In this document: positions 1 to 8,372 of the stretch, piece after piece
Numbering within the stretch: the stretch's first letter is position 1
Layout: every line of letters begins with the position of its first letter
Assembly: GCA_902836725.1 (NCBI GenBank)
Contig: CADFRV010000068.1
Span: forward strand, 1-11,634
DNA length: 11,634 nt
Source: Muribaculaceae bacterium
GTDB lineage: Bacteria; Bacteroidota; Bacteroidia; Bacteroidales; Muribaculaceae
Direction: 5' to 3'
Made by a program: the position numbers and the translations under genes
Notes under the pieces: generated by a model
Database searches by the model: none
Seen by the model: only the letters and a program-made list of their open reading frames with translations
What the model was told of the DNA's origin: nothing

Positions 1-1475
1 GTCAGACGCTGCGGACCTGCATTGCTGTCGATGATACCCCCTGAAAGATTGGCGGCCACCGGTATCAGCTTGGGATAGCCTGTGCGGCGCAGTTCTGCCC
101 ATGCCTCGTTGCCATTATAATAAAGTGCGATCCATTTCTGCGTGATGATACGCTCGAGCTTGGTCTCGGTATCGGCAGAGTTGTCCCATTTCACGGTTAT
201 GCTTGACAAGGAACCTGCATAAGGATTCTCACCCGTAGGATCTACATATGCGGCGGGACGTGAAGTAGCGTCAGCCAGATATTCCTCGGCACCCTTGCAG
301 CCCCACTGCTCGAAGCTCAGACGGATGCCGTCGTTGTACAGCTCCTCGGCGGTGCCACCCATGTCGTAGTTGTGCACTGCAGCACCTTCTGCACGAAGGA
401 AGGCCACTTCGGAAGCGGTGAGCCAGATATAGGGATCGGTCGATTTCAGGGCGAGGCCACAGAAATAGAAGCCCCAGCTCTTGTCGAAAGTCTCCCATCC
501 GCGGCGCAGACCCACATACTCCCGGTCGGCCCATTCGGTGGACTTCACGAAGTATGCCGCACGGCGGGGATCATTGTAACCGTTCATGTAACAGATGATG
601 TCGGCTGCGGCATGTGTGTCGCCACCGGTATTCTGCTTGGTGTCCTCGTTGTAGTTCTTGGCTACATAGAGGCCATTGGTTATGGTACCGGATTTGAAAT
701 AGTTCCACATCGCATTGTCCTCGTTGCTCTCGATCACACCGTCGCGCACAGCCTCCTCGGCCATCTTGCGTGAAAGGGTGGGATCGGCATACGAAATTCT
801 CATTGCGAGACGCAGTTTGAGGGAATTGGCGAACTTGATCCATTTCGTGAGGTCGCCTCCGTATACGAAGTCACCCAGGGGCGAGAGCGACATGTCTATG
901 TTGTTTCTGAGAAACTCGATATTCTCGTCAAGCTCGTCGAAGAACGACTGGTAGATCTCCTGCTGGCTGTTGTAAGGCACATAAATATCGGTAGACGTGC
1001 CGAGCTGGAGGTAAGGGATAGGACCGTATGCATCGGTGACACGGCTCATGGCCGCGATCTTGATGATTCTGGCCACTGCCAGAGGCACGCGGTTGCCTGT
1101 CTTCTCGCAATCTGCCTCGATCTGGCCGAGGTTGGCATACAGGGTGGCCACGATACGGTCTGATTTCAGGAACACGCGGCTCCAGTCGTCCTTGGGGTTG
1201 TAACGTGCGAATGACTCGGCGAAACCGGCATTGGAATCCGAGAAATATCCGCCATAAACACCTCCCAGCAATGCATCTGTAAACTGGATAGTGTTGACGT
1301 CAGACGACATGACACAACTTGCCACATTGTTCAGCTGACTGTTCATCTTGTACGAATCGCCGGAAAGATCGCCCGGTTCGTAAGGATTGGAGTTGATATC
1401 CTCATACGCGCCGGTGCAGGATGCGGCAGCAACGGCTATAGAAGCGATGAAGAGCTTGTTTATATATTTGTGCAT
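1..1475 (-). CDS. SusD/RagB-family outer-membrane lipoprotein (SusD-like_2 type), C-terminus cut by window edge
   Basis: This is the surface lipoprotein that caps its SusC partner and helps capture the substrate at the outer membrane. Reading the minus strand from the ATG at 1475 gives 491 codons without a stop before the edge. The N-terminus MHKYINKLFI is followed by a hydrophobic stretch and an AASC lipobox, so the predicted lipidated cysteine is C20. Family signatures are YEDINSNP just after it, RVTDAYGPIPY at about 145-155, GGDLTKWIKFANSLKLRLAM at about 206-225, and near the end ITQKWIALYYNGNEAWAELR followed by TGYP. These fit the SusD-like_2 branch better than classical SusD. From typical family length, I infer that roughly 35-45 C-terminal residues are missing. 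It starts 12 bases after the susC stop codon and is surely co-transcribed with it. The substrate cannot be inferred, because no degradative enzyme is visible. Confidence 0.93.
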   Translation of the reverse strand, partial: MHKYINKLFIASIAVAAASCTGAYEDINSNPYEPGDLSGDSYKMNSQLNNVASCVMSSDVNTIQFTDALLGGVYGGYFSDSNAGFAESFARYNPKDDWSRVFLKSDRIVATLYANLGQIEADCEKTGNRVPLAVARIIKIAAMSRVTDAYGPIPYLQLGTSTDIYVPYNSQQEIYQSFFDELDENIEFLRNNIDMSLSPLGDFVYGGDLTKWIKFANSLKLRLAMRISYADPTLSRKMAEEAVRDGVIESNEDNAMWNYFKSGTITNGLYVAKNYNEDTKQNTGGDTHAAADIICYMNGYNDPRRAAYFVKSTEWADREYVGLRRGWETFDKSWGFYFCGLALKSTDPYIWLTASEVAFLRAEGAAVHNYDMGGTAEELYNDGIRLSFEQWGCKGAEEYLADATSRPAAYVDPTGENPYAGSLSSITVKWDNSADTETKLERIITQKWIALYYNGNEAWAELRRTGYPKLIPVAANLSGGIIDSNAGPQRL

Positions 1476-1487
1476 TGTCAGGCTTGT

Positions 1488-4400
1488 TTAGAAGGTGAAG
1501 TTAACGTTGAAACCGAGGTTACGCTGCGACGGCATCATGAACCAGTCGATTCCCTGATAATAGTTGTCGGTAGAAGCCACGGACTCGGGGTCGAAAGGAG
1601 CCTTGTTGTAGATCATCAGCAGGTTGCGGCCGACAAACGAGAGTTTGATGTCGCAGACATTCCCGAGCCAGCGGCGCGGTATATTGTAGCTGAGGGTCAC
1701 TTCACCGAGACGCACGTTGGTCGCATCATAGATATAGTACTGGGGCACTGCCGTACCGCCCGCTATCACGCTGTACCACATCTGCGGATTGACACGGTCG
1801 CCGTTGTTGATCGACACGAAGCCCTGGTCGCGGGCGGCAGCCGAGTTCTCGCTGACACCGTAGTAGTCGAGGACAGCCTGGGTGCGTGAGAATACCTTTC
1901 CGCCGAGGCGTGCGTTGATCATGAAGCTTGCGCCGATGTTCTTCCACTGGAATGAGTTGTTCCATGCGAGGTTGCCCGCGGGAAGCACCGAGCCAAGTTT
2001 GATATAGTCCTCTTTATCCTTGATGTTGGAGGTGGCTACGGCCTGTGTCTCATCCACGTATATCGCGCCGTTGCTGTCGCGCACCAGGTCGATTGTGGAG
2101 TAGATGTCGCCCATTGTACCACCTTTCTTGAGGAGGAAGCGTGTGGATCCCAGACCGCCCATGTCAAGCACATCCATGGAGAAGCGTTCGCCTGTCACCG
2201 GGTTAAGAGCGTTGTCGGCAAGCTCGGTGATCTTGTTGCGGTTAAACGAATATGTCAGACCGCTGTTCCAGGTGAAATCGCCCCATGTATGGGAATAGTT
2301 GAGAGCGAACTCCATACCCCAGTTGCGCACCGAGCCGGTCTGCACGAACAGGTTCGAATACTGGCTTACGGGAAGGCCGGGGTTGAAAGTCTGGTTCTTC
2401 GTGTCGGCATGGTAGAATGTGGCATCGAAAGTGATGTCGTTGATGAAACGGAAATTCATACCTACCTCAAATGAGTTGGTTCTCTCCGGACGGAGATCGT
2501 AGAGAGGATACTGTGTCTGTACGCTCCATGAGTTGGTCGACTGGTTCCAGGTATAACGCGGGTTGGCGATATAGCGGCTGAAGGCCGAACCTACAGAAGC
2601 GTAGCTGGCACGGATTTTCCAGAGCTGCATGATGTTGGAGGGGATCTGCGGGAGAAGCTGGTTCATCAGCACCGACAGACCTACCGAGGGATAGAAGAAC
2701 GAGGAATTGCGCGAATTCGGACCTGCGAGCTGTGAAGGCCAGTCGTTACGGCCGGTCAGTGTCAGGTAATATGTGTTCCTGTAGCCTATGTCAGCCGATG
2801 CATAGAGCGACTGTGTCTGCTCGTGCCATCCGGTCTGCATGTTGGTGACGTGTGCCGAAGAAAGGTTCTGCACGGCGAAGAAGTTAGGCAGACCGGCGGG
2901 TATGCCTTCGAATTCTCCCATACCGGTAGAGATCGGGCCGTTTGTGGCGAGGGCGTCGTAACGCATATCGGAGATCGATCCACCGAAGTTTGCCTGCACG
3001 CTCCAGTCTTCACCGAAGTTCTTGTTGAAGCTTACAAGGAAATCCGCGAAGATCTGCTTGTCGGTACTTTTCGTAATGCCATAGTAACCGCGGTCTGAAC
3101 CTCCGGTAAGGGTATTGTTTGTGGTCGCATAGAATTTCTCCGTGTATGTATTGTAGGAGTTGTCGATGCGCACACGGCCGGCAAGGGTGAGGTACGGAAG
3201 AACCTGGTAGCTGAGATTGGCTCCGAGCATGAAACGGTCCTTGCTGTTCTCGCGGGGAGTGCGGTAATTGATCCAGTAGGGGTTCTGCACATTCATGCCG
3301 TAGTCGCCCACAGGCCAGTTCTGCACGCTGAGCGCACGCGCCGGATCATAAAGTTCATATGTCTTTATATCCTCCCAGTTGTTGCCTCGGGGGAAGAGAA
3401 GCGCGCCTACATAGGGGTTGTTGTACTGACCCTGGTTGACCATGTTGCGGTCTGTCTGATGCACATATGTGGCATTCAGGTCAAGAGTCATCTTGTCGTT
3501 CAGGAACGAGGTGGTATTGCGTATGTTGAAGTTGTAACGGTCGTAACGGTTGTTGGGAACGATACCCTTCGAGTTCACGGCAGCTGCCGACGCATATGTC
3601 TGGTTCTTGTCGTTACCGGTGCTGAAGGTCAGCGACTGGGTGGAGAGGAAACCTGTCTGGAAGTAATCGTCGTAAGGATTATAGTTCCAACTGTTGGCTC
3701 CTACCAGGGGCGCGCCCCACGACATGTTGCTTGTGGGATTCAGCGCACCGTTTATACCGGTGCCGTAACGGTTCTGAAGTTTGTGCTGTACGAGAGCGCG
3801 GTCCCATGAGAGGGCGCTGTTGTAGGTAAGTTTGGTCTTGCCTGCCTGACCTTTTTTCGTAGTGATCACGATAGCGCCGTTGGCTGCATCCGATCCGTAA
3901 AGGGCGGCTGCGGCAGCACCGGTCAGCACCGACATTGATTCGATATCCTCAGGGTTGATATCGGCGATAGGCTCTGTGGAACCCTGCGAACCGAACTCTG
4001 TGGAACCACCCGAATTGGCGCCGCGCATAGGCATGCCGTCAATCACATAGAGTGCGTTTGAACCCTGCATGATCGATTTCGTACCACGCATCACAACCTT
4101 GGAGATACCGCCAACACCAGACGATGAGGCGTTGATGTTCACGCCGGCCACTTTACCGGCAAGGCCGTTGATGAAGTTGGCGTCCTTGTTTTCCGAAAGG
4201 ACATCGCCTTTCAGCTGCTGCACATTGTATGAAAGTGATTTCTGCTCACGCTTGATGCCGAGAGCGGTCACCACAACCTCGTCGAGGAGTTTCGAATCCT
4301 CGCTCATGGTAATGTCGAAAGTGGTTTTGTCGCCGACCTTCACCTCCTGTGCGCCGTAACCGATATATGTGAATACCAGTGTATCGGACGGGCGGGCGCG

Positions 4401-4907
4401 AAGAGAGAAATTGCCGTCAATATCGGTAGCAGTAGCCGTGGAGGTGCCCTTCACTTGCACTGTGGCGCCGATGAGGGGTTCTCCTTCAGGATCCACCACC
4501 ACACCGGTGAGGGTCTCCATGGCGCAGCTGCCGGGTGCGGCCGCGGGAGCACTTCCCTGCTCGCTTACGATTTTGATGTAGTTTCCTGCGATCTCGTAAG
4601 TATAGCCTGTCCCTTTCAGGATCTGGCCGAGCGAACTTGCAAGAGTGGCATCAGTAAGATTAAGATTCACTGCAGGCTTGTCCTCGAGTTTCGAATTGTT
4701 GAACCCGATTGAAAGTCCGCTTTGCTGTTCCACTTCCTTCAAAGCGTCGATTACGGAGATTCCGCTTCGATGGATGTTTATGCGTGCTGCAGAAGCATCC
4801 TGGGCGAAAGCCGATGCCGAGAGAAGGAAAAAAGCCAAAAGCAGCGTCATAAGGCGAGGTGTCAGCGACTTCCCCCGCACGGCTGCAGTACTCAATAAAT
4901 TAGGCAT
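1488..4907 (-). CDS. SusC/RagA-family TonB-dependent outer-membrane transporter with N-terminal STN signalling domain
   Basis: This is a 1139-residue outer-membrane importer energised by TonB, the pore partner of the SusD-like lipoprotein downstream. The order of parts is: signal peptide about 1-35 (basic N-region, hydrophobic 19-33, SAFA before Q36); STN/secretin-N domain about 42-113; an Ala/Pro linker; a carboxypeptidase-regulatory-like domain about 133-202; TonB box region DEVVVTALGIKR at about 209-220; plug domain about 225-352 with ALYVIDGMPMRG and AAALYGSDAANGAIVITTKKG; then the barrel ending NVNFTF with terminal Phe. Length and order are typical for the family. In known transducers of this kind the STN domain contacts a FecR protein in the periplasm, and a fecR-like gene lies directly upstream. 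An internal Met20 could also start a hydrophobic leader, but Met1 is preferred because it supplies the basic N-region. The substrate is unknown. Confidence 0.96.
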   Translation of the reverse strand: MPNLLSTAAVRGKSLTPRLMTLLLAFFLLSASAFAQDASAARINIHRSGISVIDALKEVEQQSGLSIGFNNSKLEDKPAVNLNLTDATLASSLGQILKGTGYTYEIAGNYIKIVSEQGSAPAAAPGSCAMETLTGVVVDPEGEPLIGATVQVKGTSTATATDIDGNFSLRARPSDTLVFTYIGYGAQEVKVGDKTTFDITMSEDSKLLDEVVVTALGIKREQKSLSYNVQQLKGDVLSENKDANFINGLAGKVAGVNINASSSGVGGISKVVMRGTKSIMQGSNALYVIDGMPMRGANSGGSTEFGSQGSTEPIADINPEDIESMSVLTGAAAAALYGSDAANGAIVITTKKGQAGKTKLTYNSALSWDRALVQHKLQNRYGTGINGALNPTSNMSWGAPLVGANSWNYNPYDDYFQTGFLSTQSLTFSTGNDKNQTYASAAAVNSKGIVPNNRYDRYNFNIRNTTSFLNDKMTLDLNATYVHQTDRNMVNQGQYNNPYVGALLFPRGNNWEDIKTYELYDPARALSVQNWPVGDYGMNVQNPYWINYRTPRENSKDRFMLGANLSYQVLPYLTLAGRVRIDNSYNTYTEKFYATTNNTLTGGSDRGYYGITKSTDKQIFADFLVSFNKNFGEDWSVQANFGGSISDMRYDALATNGPISTGMGEFEGIPAGLPNFFAVQNLSSAHVTNMQTGWHEQTQSLYASADIGYRNTYYLTLTGRNDWPSQLAGPNSRNSSFFYPSVGLSVLMNQLLPQIPSNIMQLWKIRASYASVGSAFSRYIANPRYTWNQSTNSWSVQTQYPLYDLRPERTNSFEVGMNFRFINDITFDATFYHADTKNQTFNPGLPVSQYSNLFVQTGSVRNWGMEFALNYSHTWGDFTWNSGLTYSFNRNKITELADNALNPVTGERFSMDVLDMGGLGSTRFLLKKGGTMGDIYSTIDLVRDSNGAIYVDETQAVATSNIKDKEDYIKLGSVLPAGNLAWNNSFQWKNIGASFMINARLGGKVFSRTQAVLDYYGVSENSAAARDQGFVSINNGDRVNPQMWYSVIAGGTAVPQYYIYDATNVRLGEVTLSYNIPRRWLGNVCDIKLSFVGRNLLMIYNKAPFDPESVASTDNYYQGIDWFMMPSQRNLGFNVNFTF

Positions 4908-4966
4908 TTAGCTTAGGTATTAGTGAATAATTAAAAATTGTTTTTTATGTTTCTTCGTTAGTGTTT

Positions 4967-4974
4967 CAAGGCTA
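4967..4974 (-). promoter_or_regulatory. Weak candidate -7 element for susC
   Basis: The minus strand reads TAGCCTTG, one mismatch from the Bacteroidetes -7 consensus TAnnTTTG, about 60 bases before the susC ATG. No clear TTG is seen at the -33 spacing, so this may be chance. It overlaps the right-hand arm (minus orientation) of the inverted repeat in the same gap. Confidence 0.2.
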
Positions 4975-5042
4975 TGTAAAGGCATACGAAGGAGAAGACC
5001 CGTAATTTTTGGTCTTACAGGTGCCGGCGCCCTTTACATGGC
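4971..5042. repeat. Long inverted repeat with inner hairpin in the susC leader region
   Basis: GCTATGTAAAGG (4971-4982) and CCTTTACATGGC (5031-5042) are inverted copies with 11 of 12 positions matching. They enclose a second hairpin, AAGACC (4995-5000) with GGTCTT (5011-5016) and a 10-base loop. In minus-strand RNA the odd position is a C-A mismatch; in plus-strand RNA it is a permitted G-U pair. It lies 64-135 bases ahead of susC, so it could be a leader structure or part of an antisense RNA. I see no run of T after it on the minus strand, so it does not look like an intrinsic terminator for fecR. Function is unknown. Confidence 0.55.
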
Positions 5043-5232
5043 TGCCTGCCATTTTTGGGAGGGAAGATGGCTCCGTTAATGGCCTTACTTTAAAATAAAA
5101 GATTGTTTTTCTTGCTATTTACATCGCGGCATTGACTGGAAGCGCCTAAGGCACATTGACGATCAACGGAATGTTTTCTGATTAATATTATTGTTTTATG
5201 TAAGATTTGTATGTATCGTAGTTATATGTTAT

Positions 5233-6306
5233 TCAAGATTTAGGGCATATTTTGCATGTGTTATCATCTATGGAACAACGTACCACACCGGTAACATCCT
5301 CCACAATTTTCATAACTTCAACGAGATTCATCCCTTTTTTGAAACGGAATGTATAACGGTCGGTCGGTAACATACCCGTATTGTAAACAAACTTATGGGT
5401 AAATCGGTTTTCAAGTTCATGCAAAATCTCGTATAAAGTCATGTTGTCGAAGACAAGTTCGCCGCGTTGCCATGCTGTAACATCATTCAGGTTCACTTCC
5501 GTCACTTTCGCAATTCCACCCTGACGGTCAAACAGCAGTTGCTGTGAAGGGGCCAATATGGTTTCGCCGGCCGACGCGAAAGTTTCGGGATCCTTACCGT
5601 AAGCCACATTCACTACACCTTCCACCAGAGTGGCGGCCACAGTGCGGCTGTCTGAGTAAGCCTTTACGTTGAACTCGGTGCCGAGAGCCGTTACATCCAC
5701 ATCGCCGGTGCTGACAGTAAATGGTCGGTCGGCATCTTTCGCTACCTTGAAGCTCGCTTCGCCTGTAAGCAATACATTGCGCTCATCTTTGGTAAAACGC
5801 TCAAGATACGTTATGGTAGAGGCTCCGTTGAGCACAGCCTTGCTGCCGTCGGGGAGAATGATATCGCGTGTCTGTCCTGCCGGGCAAAATGCCTGCACCA
5901 TCCTTACCGGGTAGTTTTCTGTGGAATCGCGGTCTGTAAGAAGCCACGCCATCGATACAACCGCCAAAGCAAGCACGGCTGCCACACTCTGCCATACACG
6001 CAGAAGAGTATGGCGTGGAGCCTGGGCAAACCGAGGTGCTCCGGCAACATCGGCGACATTCTTGGAGCCATTGGTGTCCGAGGCTAATGTATGTTGCAAC
6101 CAACGGTTGTAATGCTCGTCGGCATCCTCGCAGTCTGCCTCGGCGAGCGATTCCTGCCAGACACAATCGAGAGCCTCGTTTTTAGCCTTGCTCTCCTTGC
6201 CGTTTGTAAGCCATATCCCCACACGCCTCTCGGTAGCCGCCGAGTAGCGGCCGCTGACAAACATGGAGATGACTTTTTTTACATAACTGGCTTTAATATT
6301 CTGCAT
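5233..6306 (-). CDS. FecR-family transmembrane anti-sigma factor
   Basis: This 357-residue protein is expected to hold an ECF sigma factor at the inner membrane and relay a signal from a TonB-dependent transducer. I start it at MQNIKASYVKK; the frame stays open 26 codons further up to 6384, but that extension (MITCRRRMIQ...) is basic and unlike family N-termini. Seen in order: cytoplasmic anti-sigma region 1 to about 100 with GRYSAATERRVGIWLTNG; one membrane helix about 105-123 (VWQSVAAVLALAVVSMAWLL); FecR domain about 142-239 with LPDGSKAVLNGAST, LTGEASFKVAKD and VTALGTEFNVKAY; C-terminal DUF4974-like domain about 285-352 with LVFDNMTLYEILHELENRF and GMNLVEVMKIVEDVTGV. The downstream SusC carries the matching STN domain. 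Unusually, no ECF sigma gene adjoins it; the next gene upstream is an RNase G. Confidence 0.93.
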   Translation of the reverse strand: MQNIKASYVKKVISMFVSGRYSAATERRVGIWLTNGKESKAKNEALDCVWQESLAEADCEDADEHYNRWLQHTLASDTNGSKNVADVAGAPRFAQAPRHTLLRVWQSVAAVLALAVVSMAWLLTDRDSTENYPVRMVQAFCPAGQTRDIILPDGSKAVLNGASTITYLERFTKDERNVLLTGEASFKVAKDADRPFTVSTGDVDVTALGTEFNVKAYSDSRTVAATLVEGVVNVAYGKDPETFASAGETILAPSQQLLFDRQGGIAKVTEVNLNDVTAWQRGELVFDNMTLYEILHELENRFTHKFVYNTGMLPTDRYTFRFKKGMNLVEVMKIVEDVTGVVRCSIDDNTCKICPKS

Positions 6307-6606
6307 AATATCATATATGGTTCTCCTGGACAGAGAAAGTTTTTCAGACCGATATTGTATCATCCGTCTCCGACAAGTGATCATGTCACATCAACGGAGG
6401 ATATTCATACAACATCACTTCAAACTTCCCGGAAGCATGTGGTACCAAGTTTTTGCGCTTCTATCTAACTACTCTCAAAACAGGAAGGAGATACTTAATG
6501 TTTCTGTGTTAATTTCTATTAAATCACATTATACTCCACACGTTTTGCTTCCTAAAGTGCGCAGGACACATTATCGCCCCATATGCCGACAAGCAATTTG
6601 TCTGCA
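6307..6606. other. Non-coding stretch upstream of fecR
   Basis: There is no believable gene here in any frame, and nothing resembling an ECF sigma factor or its remnant. I see an inverted repeat AAGTGAT (6375-6381) with ATCACTT (6414-6420), and a CAAACTT...AAGTTTTTG pair at about 6421-6456 enclosing CTTCCCGGAAG. These could be operator or leader structures for fecR, but I found no good -33/-7 pair on the minus strand. Confidence 0.5.
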
Positions 6607-6652
6607 GAAAAATACAAGGCGATGTGCCGGTTACTACGACACAACGCCTTGT
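6607..6652 (-). terminator. Intrinsic terminator of rng
   Basis: On the minus strand ACAAGGCG (6652-6645) pairs perfectly with CGCCTTGT (6621-6614). An A-A mismatch (T-T on the minus strand) separates this from a further TGTG/CACA stem, and a 13-base loop closes it. ATTTTTC follows directly. It starts about 80 bases after the rng stop codon, the right place and orientation to end that transcript and to separate it from fecR. Confidence 0.82.
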
Positions 6653-6731
6653 TAGATCAGTCTTTTTGTTTCCGGTCGGAGGAAGGATCCATAAAATCCG
6701 CATCACCGGCCTTGGTGAGGGGCGCTGAATC

Positions 6732-8372
6732 TTACGACGCCCGGTTCTTGGTCTTTGTTTTTGTTTTGGTCGTGGATGACTTGTCAAGATCTTTCTCTTC
6801 TTTCAGATCTATCTCATTGCGCTTTTTATCAAACACCTTATACTGCAGATAAGCCAGAGATTCATCAGGGAGCACCTTGAATTTCGCTCCGAGCTCCATG
6901 CGCCAGCGCCTGTACTGCGATATGAGTCCTTTCTTTATATATGCGTCTACAAACGGATGCACATACATTATAAAATCTTTCTCATTGAGATCATTGACAA
7001 GATAATTGAGCTTCTCTTTGAGAGTGTCCGTGAACAGGAGCGAAGGCTTGACCTCCCCTTTTCCGTTGCATGAAGGACAGGCTTCGGTGGTGACGATATC
7101 AAGGGCGGGCCGCACCCTCTGGCGGGTAATCTGCATAAGGCCGAATTTGCTCAGCGGCAATATATTGTGCCTCGCGCGATCGTTTGCCATCACTTCACGC
7201 ATGTGGTCATAGAGAGCCTGGCGGTGTTCGACTTTGTTCATGTCGATAAAATCCACCACGATTATGCCTCCCATGTCGCGCAACCGCAGCTGGCGTGCTA
7301 TTTCATCGGCTGCGCGGATGTTCACGTCAAGGGCGTTGCTCTCCTGATCCGTACCGGCTTTGGCGCGGTTTCCGGAGTTCACGTCTATCACATGCAGGGC
7401 TTCCGTATGCTCTATTATGATATAAGCTCCGGATTTGAACGATACAGTCTTTCCAAACGACGACTTTATCTGCCGTGTGATGTTGAAGCTGTCGAATATC
7501 GGTTCCGGCTTGCTGTAAAGTTTTACGATATCTGACTTTTCGGGAGCGATGAGACTCACATATTTCTTTATCTGGGCCATCACCTCCGGATCATTCACAT
7601 GTATGCTCTCGAACGAGGTGGAGAACACATCGCGCAGCACGCCTACAATGCGGCTTTCCTCTTCAAAAATAAGGGAAGGCACCGGGGCTGTGCGCGCTTT
7701 CGCTACGGTATCCTCCCAACATTTCTTAAGTGTCTGCATCTCATGCAGAAGCTCCGCTACGGATTTGCCTTCCGCCGAAGTGCGGATGATGACACCGAAA
7801 TTCTTCGGCTTTATGCTCTCTATCAGACGGCGCAGGCGCAGTTTCTCACCTGTCGTCTTGATTTTCTGTGAAAGGGAGATCTTGTCGCTGAAAGGTATCA
7901 GCACCATGTAACGGCCGGTAAACGATACCTCGGTAGTAAGACGCGGCCCTTTAGACGATATCGGTTCCTTTACTATCTGGACCATCAGCTCCTGGCCTAC
8001 GGTCAGGCGATCAGATATTGTGCCGTGCTTATCAATGTCCGGCAGGAGTTTCATGCGCGACAGATCCGGCAGCGCTTTGGCAGACTTCCTGTCATTTTCA
8101 TCAGCCGGAAAAACATCTTTCAGAAACTCCGAATAGGTAGAAAAACGGGGACCAAGATCCAGGTAATGAAGAAACGCGTCTTTCTCGTAACCTACATTCA
8201 CGAAGGCGGCATTGAGACCGGGCATAAGCTTTTTCACCTTAGCCACGTAAATGTCGCCGACAGCGTAGGCAATGTCGCGGCTCTCTTTCTGAAGAGAAAC
8301 GAGCCGTCCGTCCTCGAGGAGGGCTATGGAGACCTCCGTGGGCTGCACATCGACGATTAGTTCGCTTTTCAT
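6732..8372 (-). CDS. rng: Ribonuclease G/E family endoribonuclease (Rne/Rng, CafA-like)
   Basis: This 546-residue single-strand endoribonuclease probably acts in rRNA 5' maturation and mRNA decay. An S1-like RNA-binding domain spans about 36-130, with VGDIYVAKVKKLMPGLNAAF and a family insertion. The catalytic DNase I-like region carries HVIDVNSG, whose Asp330 corresponds to E. coli RNase E D303, and VVDFIDM, whose Asp374 corresponds to D346; both metal ligands are intact. ARQLRLRDMGG between them is highly conserved. The zinc-link motif CPSCNGKG (Cys432, Cys435) predicts dimerisation. It lacks the long RNase E C-terminal scaffold and ends instead in a short Lys/Thr tail (TKTKTKTKNRAS), so RNase G is the better label. 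It has a 328-base leader after the small mS38-like gene and its own terminator. Confidence 0.96.
   Translation of the reverse strand: MKSELIVDVQPTEVSIALLEDGRLVSLQKESRDIAYAVGDIYVAKVKKLMPGLNAAFVNVGYEKDAFLHYLDLGPRFSTYSEFLKDVFPADENDRKSAKALPDLSRMKLLPDIDKHGTISDRLTVGQELMVQIVKEPISSKGPRLTTEVSFTGRYMVLIPFSDKISLSQKIKTTGEKLRLRRLIESIKPKNFGVIIRTSAEGKSVAELLHEMQTLKKCWEDTVAKARTAPVPSLIFEEESRIVGVLRDVFSTSFESIHVNDPEVMAQIKKYVSLIAPEKSDIVKLYSKPEPIFDSFNITRQIKSSFGKTVSFKSGAYIIIEHTEALHVIDVNSGNRAKAGTDQESNALDVNIRAADEIARQLRLRDMGGIIVVDFIDMNKVEHRQALYDHMREVMANDRARHNILPLSKFGLMQITRQRVRPALDIVTTEACPSCNGKGEVKPSLLFTDTLKEKLNYLVNDLNEKDFIMYVHPFVDAYIKKGLISQYRRWRMELGAKFKVLPDESLAYLQYKVFDKKRNEIDLKEEKDLDKSSTTKTKTKTKNRAS

Larger units (their letters stand above)
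4908..5232. other. fecR-susC intergenic region
   Basis: This 325-base gap separates the fecR stop codon from the susC start. It is AT-rich at both ends and GC-rich in the middle. It holds the inverted repeat described separately, a short ATGGC/GCCAT hairpin followed by T on the plus strand (5038-5055), and two copies of CATTGAC at 5130-5160. There is no credible coding frame and no clear intrinsic terminator for fecR. The susC promoter should be here, possibly one recognised by an ECF sigma factor, so a housekeeping box need not be visible. Confidence 0.6.

Noticed and set aside
1470..1889. Plus-strand 139-codon frame antisense to susC, and similar long plus frames at 372-773, 3459-3809 and 7167-7535
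   Set aside because: They mirror strongly supported minus-strand genes, have His/Val-rich compositions typical of antisense shadows, and show no domain features.
6279..6314. Possible 11-codon upstream reading frame (ATG at 6314, stop at 6279) overlapping the fecR start, with AGGAG eight bases before it
   Set aside because: Bacteroidetes do not generally use Shine-Dalgarno pairing, and so short a frame is common by chance. It is worth noting only if ribosome profiling shows a start there.
6307..6384. 26-codon N-terminal extension of fecR
   Set aside because: The added residues are basic and unlike the family N-terminus, while MQNIKASYVKK begins a normal anti-sigma region.
6421..6456. Plus-strand CAAACTT...AAGTTTTTG stem as a terminator
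   Set aside because: The loop is long, the stem AT-rich, and no plus-strand gene lies upstream.
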